DNA of 5,289 nt from an uncultured Clostridia bacterium. GTDB taxonomy: Bacteria; Bacillota; Clostridia; Christensenellales; Borkfalkiaceae. Below the pieces are notes generated by a model. It was not told the DNA's origin. It made no database searches and saw only the letters and a list, made by a program, of their open reading frames with translations. Where the stretch lies: assembly GCA_946637575.1 (NCBI GenBank), contig CAMPBJ010000076.1, positions 1 to 5,289 on the forward strand, in the 5' to 3' direction. Positions 1 through 5,289 of this stretch are shown piece after piece; position 1 is the stretch's first letter; every line of letters starts with the position of its first letter. The translations under genes were made by a program, and so were the position numbers.

Positions 1-3000
1 TTTACGTCTACGTAACGGTCGTCACGCTGAACGGCTTTGTCGATATCAACGCCGAAAAGCATAACGTTTGCAAAGTTCGTGATAACGTAGTAATCGGTGA
101 TCTGAGCAAAACCTTCGGTGTTGTCGATCGCGCCGATCGTTACGAAGTGGTTCGCCTGTTCGTCGATAGGTAAGAACGCTTTCGATAAATCGACTATAAC
201 GTGGTTTGCGGTGTAGTCGGTATAACTCTTTGACCTATCCGCATATTCGTTGATGGTCTTTCTCTCTGCGTCGGCAAGTATCGAGGTCATGGTGTAAGCG
301 CCGCTGAGTCTCTTTAAGCCGACGTAAACGTTTTCTACAAGAGACGGAGTACCGTTCTTTTGCGCAAAGAACATCGGAGCGATCAAGGTCGTTTCGATTC
401 CTATCGTAAGATCCTTAAATCCGATGTTTTTGAATTCGCCGACAAAGATGCCGCCGACAAATCCGCCTTCGACGGACGCGTAGTTGGAAGAACCGAGTCC
501 TTTTCTCGACTGAGCGAGCGTAAGATTTTCGATCGTATGTCCGTTACCGTCGATAGTACCGGTAAAGACGGCGGTCGTCAATATGCTCCACCATTTGCTT
601 TCCGAACCGCCCGTCGATTTGTAGTAGTAATAACCCCTACCGTCGGTAATGGGTTGGAACGTGGTTTCGGCGCAAACGGTAAACGTTTCGCCAGAAACGG
701 GAGTTCCTGTGTATGTAATGCCATACTGTGAAAGCGTTACGTTCGTTTCGTCTAATTGCCAAGCAGAGCCGTTATAAGTAAAGACGTATTCGCCCTCGGT
801 ATTCGCTACTTTCGACGCGAACGTGGTCTTGTTTATAGTTATTGTAACTGTGCCGCTACCGTTCTTGCCGGTGCCGACATACTGGTAAATTTCGGGAGTA
901 ACCGGCGTCCAGTCTTCCTGAACCGAAACGACTATACTCGTACCGTCGGCAAGGCTCTCTCCATCGATTAACGTGAAAGTAATACCGAACAGACTTGAAA
1001 GTTCGGCAGTGGTGTATTCGGTCGTATTATGGTCGTAAACCCATTTACCTGACGAAGTGCTGTACTGGAAGGCATGCTGTCCGTTCTTTTCCGCGCCATA
1101 CTCTCCGAGTTCGACTATCTTCGCGGTAAACGTACTGTCGTTGACTGCAAAGGTTGCTAAAACGTTGCCTACGTCTCCCTTCTGGATATTCGAGACCATA
1201 TTCGGTACGCCCCTAAAGGGATATACCTTGCCGAGCCCCGTTATCGCTATATCGTTAAAGAATACGTATTCCCCGCCGTAGTACTTTTTAGCCTTGACGC
1301 TGTAGTCGTTAACCGCAGGATCGTCGTCCGCCAAGAGGTCGGAGACCGCGGAAATAGCCCTTAAATCGGCTTCGTTATAAATACCTTTTGCAATGATCTC
1401 TACAGGAATAGTAAGTTCGTGATCCGCACCGTTCTCGTCGCTTAAATGAACGACAAGAGAGCCGGCACCGTATCTTCCGGCAAACGCGCCGTAAGTCGTT
1501 ACGTTCTTAGTTTCCATGGAATCCGCGTCGATAAAGTCGTAACTGTCAACCGACGCATATTCGCCGACTGCGGCGATATAGTTTACCGTTTCCGCACCGT
1601 AACGGACTACGCCGTACGTATCGTCGAAAGGTAAGTTTTCAATATCCAAGGTCGAACCCGCGAGCGCGGAAGTAGCCGCTCCCGCCGTTACGGTGTAACC
1701 TAAATCTATCTTTAAAGCCGTGGAGAAACTGGTAAGTAAGCAGGAGACGTTGGAAATGCAAAGTTCGCCGTCCAAGTCGCCCAAAACAACCTTGAATCCG
1801 CGGAACCTACGCGCGTAAGCCCCGAAAGTACCGCCTTCCAAAAGCGAAGTACCGGTAACGACGGAGAACACCTGTTCGCTACCGTCGGTCGCGGGACTAA
1901 AAGAAACGGTCTTCCACACAAGTGCGCCGCCCTCTTCAACGCCGATTTTCACAAGATACATAGCGTTGCCCGTAGCACCGGGGATAGCGGCTTCTTTAGC
2001 GCTTAAAAGTCTGTACTTAAACGAGAAACCGTCAGTACCGACAGACGCGCCCGTGGACGAAAAGAAGGTCGCTTCCGCGGGTTCGGAGATGTTGCCGTTA
2101 GCGGTGTAGTAGTAGCCTTTATCACCGGTAGAGCCTGATAAGAAGTAAGCGCCTTTCGTTTCAAAACCGGTGGTCGTAGCACTGTCATATATTATAGGCT
2201 TTGCCGTCTCGGCAGTCGTCGAAGTGCCTTTGGATAACGCCCATTTTGCGGTGTAACTGATAGCCTTAACCGTGGTGTCGATAGCGCCGGTAACGTCGTT
2301 TTTCCAACCGACGAAATTAAAGCCGGATTTTGACGGCGAGGCATGAACGGCGTCGCCGAAACTCTTCGCCGTGTCGGTGTAAAGCACCGTACCGTCGACG
2401 TCTTTATAAGTAATGGTAAAGTTTTCGTAATAATACTGTTTAAGTGCGGTTTCGAGTTCGGAGGATATTCCGCCCGCCTCTACCGTAGCTTTAGCAACGC
2501 CTGCAAGCGAATAATCGGACGCGGAGTTGTTGGAATATGTATAATTATCGTTATCGTCGATAAATAACGCGGAAGACGTAAAGTTCGTCGCCCATGCCTT
2601 TTGAGGTATGTTATAGACAACAACTCTCGTAGACGCGCCGACAACGTTTGATCCCGACATAATCGGTTGCCAAGAATTCGTCGTATCAACGACCGCCCTG
2701 CTCTTAGTCTGGAGCGTAAGCGCTTCGTGCTCGCCTTCCGTACCGCTTAAATAGTGGGAAGGAATAAGAACGAATTTGGACTCGTATCCCTCTTTCAATG
2801 TAAGATAATCGGTAGTCCCTTCCCTCGTAAGCACGGGAACGCCGCCTACATTTTCAAAATACGTGTTTAAGTGTGCCGATTCAACTCTGATCCAGAACAC
2901 AAGAGCGTTCGGACGTTCCTCCGAAGTTACCCTTGCTGTTGCGGAAGAAATGCTGAATCCGTCCGAAACGGCCGCTTTAGCAACGCGGTTGTTCGTTCTA

Positions 3001-3080
3001 AATGCAACGAACCCCATTACGGTAAAGCAGCAGAATAAAGCGACAAGTATTGCAAGTAACTTATTTCTTAACTTCAACAT
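1..3080 (-). CDS. Giant secreted multidomain surface protein (Flg_new/InlB B-repeat plus GLUG-like beta-helix), N-terminal part, 3' end outside window
   Basis: I checked the frame from ATG 3078-3080 to the left edge codon by codon: 1026 codons and no stop, so the gene is cut by the window. The start follows GGAGG at 3088-3092 with 7 nt spacing. Residues 1-36 are a Sec signal peptide: basic LKLRNK, hydrophobic core, cleavage near AKA|AV. Residues 37-215 resemble an uncharacterised N-terminal module I recall from Clostridia surface proteins, with a LIPSHYLSG-like strand near 105 and NIPQKAW at 157-163. Residues 220-280 form an InlB B-repeat (Flg_new), with DGTVLYTD, GFNFVGW and a final YTAKW. 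Residues 300-448 look like a beta-sandwich, possibly carbohydrate-binding (weak call). Residues 458-565 look Ig-like, ending IPVEIIAK. Residues 602-624 and 839-895 are two halves of a GLUG-like beta-helix (IDGNGHTIENLTL at 843-855, GGFVGG at 872-877), split by two repeated domains. It is the third gene of a likely operon. Adhesion or glycan binding is inferred; no catalytic site is visible. Confidence 0.9.
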   Translation of the reverse strand, partial: MLKLRNKLLAILVALFCCFTVMGFVAFRTNNRVAKAAVSDGFSISSATARVTSEERPNALVFWIRVESAHLNTYFENVGGVPVLTREGTTDYLTLKEGYESKFVLIPSHYLSGTEGEHEALTLQTKSRAVVDTTNSWQPIMSGSNVVGASTRVVVYNIPQKAWATNFTSSALFIDDNDNYTYSNNSASDYSLAGVAKATVEAGGISSELETALKQYYYENFTITYKDVDGTVLYTDTAKSFGDAVHASPSKSGFNFVGWKNDVTGAIDTTVKAISYTAKWALSKGTSTTAETAKPIIYDSATTTGFETKGAYFLSGSTGDKGYYYTANGNISEPAEATFFSSTGASVGTDGFSFKYRLLSAKEAAIPGATGNAMYLVKIGVEEGGALVWKTVSFSPATDGSEQVFSVVTGTSLLEGGTFGAYARRFRGFKVVLGDLDGELCISNVSCLLTSFSTALKIDLGYTVTAGAATSALAGSTLDIENLPFDDTYGVVRYGAETVNYIAAVGEYASVDSYDFIDADSMETKNVTTYGAFAGRYGAGSLVVHLSDENGADHELTIPVEIIAKGIYNEADLRAISAVSDLLADDDPAVNDYSVKAKKYYGGEYVFFNDIAITGLGKVYPFRGVPNMVSNIQKGDVGNVLATFAVNDSTFTAKIVELGEYGAEKNGQHAFQYSTSSGKWVYDHNTTEYTTAELSSLFGITFTLIDGESLADGTSIVVSVQEDWTPVTPEIYQYVGTGKNGSGTVTITINKTTFASKVANTEGEYVFTYNGSAWQLDETNVTLSQYGITYTGTPVSGETFTVCAETTFQPITDGRGYYYYKSTGGSESKWWSILTTAVFTGTIDGNGHTIENLTLAQSRKGLGSSNYASVEGGFVGGIFVGEFKNIGFKDLTIGIETTLIAPMFFAQKNGTPSLVENVYVGLKRLSGAYTMTSILADAERKTINEYADRSKSYTDYTANHVIVDLSKAFLPIDEQANHFVTIGAIDNTEGFAQITDYYVITNFANVMLFGVDIDKAVQRDDRYVDV
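645..1154 (-). repeat. Two diverged tandem domain copies inside the giant protein
   Basis: Two segments of the giant protein align by eye: copy A at residues 643-729 (nt 894-1154) and copy B at residues 744-812 (nt 645-851). Shared blocks are FAVNDSTFTAKI with ITINKTTFASKV, then HAFQYSTSSGKWVYD with YVFTYNGSAWQLD, then FGITFTLIDGESLADGTSIVV with YGITYTGTPVSGETFTV, and finally WTPVTP with FQPIT. The pattern (T/STF..K, Y/F-x-F-x-Y, W, x-YGIT-x-TG, G-T/E-x-x-V) is one I recall seeing repeated in gut bacterial and phage structural proteins. I know of no assigned function. The two copies sit between the strand before the beta-helix and its first coil. Confidence 0.72.
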
Positions 3081-3087
3081 AAAATTG

Positions 3088-3092
3088 CCTCC
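3088..3092 (-). promoter_or_regulatory. Ribosome binding site of the giant surface protein gene
   Basis: On the minus strand this reads GGAGG, 7 nt before the ATG at 3080. It fixes that start. It is embedded in GGAGATGGAGG, which gives a second GGAG core further upstream. The 9-mer GGAGATGGA (3090-3098) recurs before the 65-residue gene at 3301-3309. Confidence 0.85.
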
Positions 3093-3099
3093 ATCTCCC

Positions 3100-3297
3100 T
3101 TAATTATTGAACCAGCCGTTGTCTCCGATATCTATACTCGGCGAAGTATCGTAGAGTTCGATAGACCGACTGTCAAAAACGACCAGTTCTACGCTCGGTT
3201 CTTCGTATCTTAATTTAGACGCGAAAACCGACGCGTGCGCACTAAAGACCGATCTCTCGGTCTTTTCCGATAAAGCATTTTTCCTTACTTCACCCAT
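3100..3297 (-). CDS. 65-residue small protein with C-terminal acidic/GW motif, function unknown
   Basis: The ATG at 3295-3297 is the only start in the frame and follows GGAG at 3306-3309 with 8 nt spacing. The stop is 19 nt before the start of the giant protein gene, so the two are probably co-transcribed. The protein has no signal peptide or membrane segment. Residues 1-28 are polar and charged. From about residue 30 it carries a YEEPSVELVVFDSRSIELYD stretch, followed by SPSIDIGDNGWFNN at the C-terminus. This K/R-Y-E-x-P-x-x-E-x-V-x-F layout recalls short orphan proteins common in gut Clostridia; that comparison is from memory and unnamed. The C-terminal IDIGDNGW parallels LDFSETGW at the end of the 51-residue gene upstream. 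A RiPP-like precursor is possible, but no modification enzyme is visible. I do not assign a function. Confidence 0.8.
   Translation of the reverse strand: MGEVRKNALSEKTERSVFSAHASVFASKLRYEEPSVELVVFDSRSIELYDTSPSIDIGDNGWFNN
3244..3265 (-). other. Hairpin with GAGA tetraloop in the start of the 65-residue gene
   Basis: The arms AAAGACCGA and TCGGTCTTT are perfect 9-bp complements around a 4-nt loop. In the minus-strand RNA the loop reads GAGA, a GNRA tetraloop. It covers codons 11-18 of the 65-residue gene. It could slow early translation or protect the mRNA, but it may be a coding coincidence. Confidence 0.45.
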
Positions 3298-3305
3298 TTT
3301 TCCAT

Positions 3306-3309
3306 CTCC
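3306..3309 (-). promoter_or_regulatory. Ribosome binding site of the 65-residue gene
   Basis: Minus-strand GGAG lies 8 nt before the ATG at 3297, in the context GGAGATGGA, the same 9-mer as before the giant protein gene. A 14-bp A/T-rich palindrome (AAAAAACGTTTTTT, 3310-3323) sits directly upstream. Confidence 0.75.
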
Positions 3310-3345
3310 AAAAAACGTTTTTTCAACAGAATATTAAAAACCACG

Positions 3346-3363
3346 ATAAACGTTGCCGTTTAT
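3346..3363 (-). other. Intergenic hairpin with GCAA tetraloop between the two small genes
   Basis: ATAAACG and CGTTTAT form a perfect 7-bp stem. In the minus-strand RNA the loop reads GCAA, again a GNRA tetraloop. It begins 17 nt after the stop of the 51-residue gene, and a GGUUUUU run follows a few bases later. It might be a weak attenuator or an mRNA processing or stability element in the 83-nt spacer. The stem is AT-rich, so it is unlikely to terminate efficiently. Confidence 0.4.
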
Positions 3364-3380
3364 GCGCAAGTTTTTAAGAT

Positions 3381-3536
3381 TTACCAGCCGGTTTCGGAAA
3401 AATCGAGTTCCGATTCCGTGCCGCCTTGCGGTATCTGTTCTTTTCCCCCGTTGCCCGCATTATTACAGGCAAAACAAGTGAAAACCGCGAAGAAGGTTAC
3501 GACGATCAAACACAAAGATAACAGTATTTTTTTCAT
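3381..3536 (-). CDS. 51-residue putative small lipoprotein with C-terminal GW motif
   Basis: ATG at 3534-3536 follows GGAGG (3543-3547) with 6 nt spacing; the stop is TAA at 3381-3383. Residues 1-3 are MKK, residues 4-20 are a hydrophobic core, and the signal ends FTCFAC at residues 19-24. Cys24 followed by NNAGNGG looks like a lipidation site, but positions -3/-2 (Cys, Phe) depart from the usual L-A/S-G/A-C lipobox. The alternative Cys21 is no better, so simple Sec cleavage or a membrane-held peptide remains possible. The mature part would be about 28 residues: a Gly/Asn-rich linker, then LDFSETGW at the very end. It is the first gene of the likely operon, right after the promoter at 3611-3639. 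I do not recognise the family. A role accompanying the surface protein is inferred from position only. Confidence 0.8.
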   Translation of the reverse strand: MKKILLSLCLIVVTFFAVFTCFACNNAGNGGKEQIPQGGTESELDFSETGW

Positions 3537-3542
3537 GCCACA

Positions 3543-3547
3543 CCTCC
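3543..3547 (-). promoter_or_regulatory. Ribosome binding site of the 51-residue gene
   Basis: Minus-strand GGAGG (within GGAGGTG) lies 6 nt before the ATG at 3536. This near-perfect site is the main reason to accept so short an open frame as a gene. Confidence 0.85.
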
Positions 3548-3610
3548 GCAATTAAATAAAAGGTCTGATTTTGGGCATAATATACCCCCACTTTCCTTTT
3601 ATACATTATT

Positions 3611-3639
3611 ATAATACCTTAGGCGGCGCGAAAAATCAA
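3611..3639 (-). promoter_or_regulatory. Sigma-70-type promoter of the small-gene/giant-protein operon
   Basis: On the minus strand TTGATT (3634-3639) is followed by exactly 17 nt and TATTAT (3611-3616). An overlapping TATAAT at 3608-3613 would give 20-nt spacing, so the TATTAT reading is preferred. A-tracts just upstream (roughly 3643-3680) resemble an UP element. Transcription would start near 3604, leaving a leader of roughly 70 nt before the 51-residue gene. Confidence 0.6.
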
Positions 3640-3656
3640 GTGTTTTTATGAAAAAT

Positions 3657-3727
3657 TAAAACAATTTTTGTTTTTTTTGACATAGATTTTATATGTGGTT
3701 TTTGGTAAAAATAAAACAATTTTTGTT
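3657..3727. repeat. 16-bp AT-rich direct repeat, two copies 55 bp apart
   Basis: TAAAACAATTTTTGTT occurs identically at 3657-3672 and 3712-3727. Each copy is itself nearly palindromic (AACAA-TTT-TTGTT). They lie between the operon promoter and the palindrome at 3731-3771. Paired symmetrical sites could be operators or topological elements, or simply low-complexity spacer. Confidence 0.5.
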
Positions 3728-3730
3728 CAA

Positions 3731-3771
3731 AACCCAAAAACCGCAAGTAAATTACTTGCGGTTTTTGGGTT
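3731..3771. terminator. 20-bp-arm perfect palindrome, possible bidirectional terminator
   Basis: Two 20-nt arms starting AACCCAAAAACCGCAAGTAA are perfectly complementary around one central base. In RNA they would form a stem of about 18 bp with a small loop. T-rich runs follow on the plus side (GATTCTTTTT), and a weaker one follows on the minus side. It lies downstream of the terminator at 3796-3829, so it may be a back-up terminator, or it could insulate the next promoter. Confidence 0.55.
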
Positions 3772-3795
3772 GATTCTTTTTCGGGTTTTAAAATG

Positions 3796-3829
3796 AAAAA
3801 AGACGGAAGATTTTACTTCCGCCTTTTTT
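3796..3829 (-). terminator. Rho-independent terminator of the upstream surface protein gene
   Basis: It starts 15 nt after the stop codon. In the minus-strand RNA an A-run and GGCGGAAG pair with CUUCCGUC across a 6-nt loop, followed by a run of six U. One position pairs as G-U on the minus strand but would be A-C on the plus strand, so the stem is intact only in the minus orientation. That fits termination of the gene ending at 3845. Confidence 0.85.
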
Positions 3830-3844
3830 TATTGAGGTATTAAA

Positions 3845-5289
3845 TTAAGCGTTCTGAACGGTAATTCCTTCAAAGAACTCGATTTCGGATCCGTTGAATG
3901 TAGCGCCGTTATTGTCAACCCAATCGATACCGTTTTCAGGATCGAATACTACGTAAACGTATCTTCCGTTAGAAGTCATCGCGCCTAATCTGTCGATAAC
4001 GACTACGTTTTCAAACGTACTCGTATATTCGCCGTCAGCCGTCGTTATCCAGCCGAAGTAAGACGCTGCATATTCTTCCATCAAGAAGTCGCCAGTGTCA
4101 ACCGTAACGTTTTTGAACGTGCAGCCGTCAACGTATGCGTGGAATAAACCGCCGGTGCTGAATTCGCCGTCTTCATCATAGCATGCATCGTCTTCGTCCA
4201 AATCCGTTATATCCGTATAAACAACGGTAACGGTATCTAAGGTGGCGTTTTCGCCCGCGTGCGCGATAATCGATACCATATCGAGCGTTACGCCGTCGAA
4301 AGTTACGTTCTTTATGGTTCCGGTAAGAGTGCCTTTTACAAACGAGCCGCTCTCCGTCGTGAACGCGATGTTCGAGATCTTGTGTCCCGCGCCGTCGAAC
4401 GTACCCGCAAAGTCACCGTCTATTCCTGCCCAAACCGCGTCTTCATAGTCGATATCAGCGCTTAAAACGATGTATGCGTTTTCATTTGCGCTTATCGCCA
4501 TACCGATAGTGTCAAGTTCGGATTTGGTTGAAACGATTACGTCCGCAAATACTACCGGAACTGCGATTTTATAAGCCACGCTGTTTGCTATGGTTACAAC
4601 GTAAATAGTGTCAGCACCTGCTACCGCGCCTTCGAGCAAAGTAGCGTTGAACGCAACTTTGCCATCGGTAACGGTTATTAAATGAGCGTCTTCAACTATT
4701 TCGCCGCCGTAAACCACGTTTGCAGTCTCGCCTACGTAATCGGATACCGCGGTAAGATCGAGTACCGCGCTTTCATTCGTCAATGAGACAAACTGTGCGT
4801 CGGTTATATCGTCTACAAGCGTTGCGTTAAGTCCGGTTCCGGGATCGCCGTCGGTTGCAGAAAGTTTTTCGATGAGCCAGCCCCAGTACGTCTTGTCGAA
4901 GGTCGAAAGGTTGGTCTTTACGCCCGTTGCGCTGGTGATGGAGAACAAAGTGTTTTCAATATTGAACTTGCTGTCCGCAGCGTAAGCCGCCTTGAACTCG
5001 GCATAAGTCGCATATGCTCCGAGATTAGCCGCGTTCTGAACTTTCAGGGACTGACCTGTTGCAAGTTCGGTATCTTCGGTCCATACACCGCTTAACATCT
5101 TATAGTTCTTCCAGCCGTCGGCGGTATAAGTGACGTGCTGGCTTGCGGAGTTATGCCAGGTGTTAACGATCGCCATGTTTTCTTTGATACCGACTACGTA
5201 AACGCCGTCGATACCGTAGTTACCGTACGAACCGGTCATGGGGTTAATACCGTAAGCATTACCTATTGCCGCGAAGCCGTGTTTACCAT
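3845..5289 (-). CDS. C-terminal part of a large surface protein with GLUG-like beta-helix module, 5' end outside window
   Basis: The frame stays open from the right edge (first whole codon 5285-5287) to TAA at 3845-3847, giving 480 residues. The Met at 5239 has no ribosome site, and 16 in-frame residues precede it, so the true start lies outside. Visible order: a GVYVVG strand that looks like the end of an earlier module; a YATYAEFKAAYAAD then FDKTYW closing segment; an Ig-like region ending AYKIAVPVVFAD; the linker STKSELDTIG; YIVLSADID; then the beta-helix motif FAGTFDGAGHKI at 4376-4411 and GTIKNVTFDGVTL further on. Several beta-helix-like strands follow up to the C-terminal GITVQNA. There is no LPXTG motif, membrane tail, dockerin or SLH domain. 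The same module order occurs in the protein at 1-3080, so the two are probably paralogues. Extracellular adhesion is inferred. Confidence 0.88.
   Translation of the reverse strand, partial: GKHGFAAIGNAYGINPMTGSYGNYGIDGVYVVGIKENMAIVNTWHNSASQHVTYTADGWKNYKMLSGVWTEDTELATGQSLKVQNAANLGAYATYAEFKAAYAADSKFNIENTLFSITSATGVKTNLSTFDKTYWGWLIEKLSATDGDPGTGLNATLVDDITDAQFVSLTNESAVLDLTAVSDYVGETANVVYGGEIVEDAHLITVTDGKVAFNATLLEGAVAGADTIYVVTIANSVAYKIAVPVVFADVIVSTKSELDTIGMAISANENAYIVLSADIDYEDAVWAGIDGDFAGTFDGAGHKISNIAFTTESGSFVKGTLTGTIKNVTFDGVTLDMVSIIAHAGENATLDTVTVVYTDITDLDEDDACYDEDGEFSTGGLFHAYVDGCTFKNVTVDTGDFLMEEYAASYFGWITTADGEYTSTFENVVVIDRLGAMTSNGRYVYVVFDPENGIDWVDNNGATFNGSEIEFFEGITVQNA

Noticed and set aside
360..731. 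Plus-strand open frame of 123 codons
   Set aside because: It lies wholly inside the continuous minus-strand frame of the giant protein and has no ribosome site or recognisable domain.
1712..2689. Minus-strand short frames (1712-1939, 2003-2188, 2480-2689)
   Set aside because: They are off-frame shadows of the giant gene, whose frame is open throughout.
2863..3213. Plus-strand open frame of 116 codons
   Set aside because: It crosses the start of the giant gene, its ribosome site and the end of the 65-residue gene, all well supported on the minus strand. It has no ribosome site of its own.
3677..3682. Plus-strand TTGACA as a -35 element
   Set aside because: No -10 element lies 16-18 nt downstream, and no plus-strand gene follows.
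3657..3771. Possible mobile element ends or a CRISPR array
   Set aside because: There are only two short repeats, no regular spacers, no transposase and no target duplication around the palindrome.
4242..4465. Two overlapping plus-strand frames of 68 codons
   Set aside because: They are antisense to the beta-helix module at 3845-5289 and have no supporting signals.
5237..5239. ATG as the start of the right-hand surface protein
   Set aside because: The frame is open for 16 more residues to the window edge, no ribosome site precedes it and no signal peptide follows. The gene is simply cut.

Overview
The window reads almost entirely on the minus strand and looks like an accessory, surface-protein region of an anaerobic Bacillota (Clostridia-like) bacterium, probably gut-associated. 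That guess rests on strong GGAGG ribosome sites, moderate-GC genes separated by AT-rich spacers, Sec signal peptides, an InlB B-repeat (Flg_new) module and GLUG-type beta-helix modules. Nothing gives a firm species, and there is no rRNA, tRNA, integrase, transposase or CRISPR array.

Layout, in minus-strand transcription order. (1) 5289 to 3845: the C-terminal 480 residues of a large, probably secreted protein whose start lies outside the window. It has the tail of one repeat module, an Ig-like segment and one GLUG-like beta-helix module, and it ends without any recognised wall anchor. (2) 3844 to 3537: a 308-base gene-free stretch. It holds an intrinsic terminator (3796-3829), a near-perfect 41-bp palindrome (3731-3771), two copies of a 16-bp AT-rich direct repeat, and a sigma-70-like promoter (3611-3639) with A-tracts upstream. 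(3) 3536 to 3381: a 51-residue putative lipoprotein too short for most gene callers. (4) 3297 to 3100: a 65-residue protein with no signal peptide. (5) 3080 to 1: the N-terminal 1026 residues of a giant exported protein that runs off the left edge with no in-frame stop. Genes 3-5 each have a clear ribosome site and are spaced 83 and 19 nt apart, so they look like one operon.

The two large proteins share module order: Ig-like strand region, a 'DL..I / EL..I' linker, a 'YV.L..DI' strand, then an F-x-G-T-x-D-G-x-G-H-x-I beta-helix start. They are probably paralogous surface proteins from neighbouring transcription units. In the left-hand protein the beta-helix start is split by about 210 extra residues carrying two copies of another domain. 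The two small proteins ahead of it differ in length and localisation signals yet share a C-terminal [LI]-D-[FI]-[SG]-[ED]-[TN]-G-W motif. This small-pair-plus-giant-adhesin operon is the most likely undescribed system here. Its function is unknown; attachment to host glycans or proteins is an inference from the domains only.
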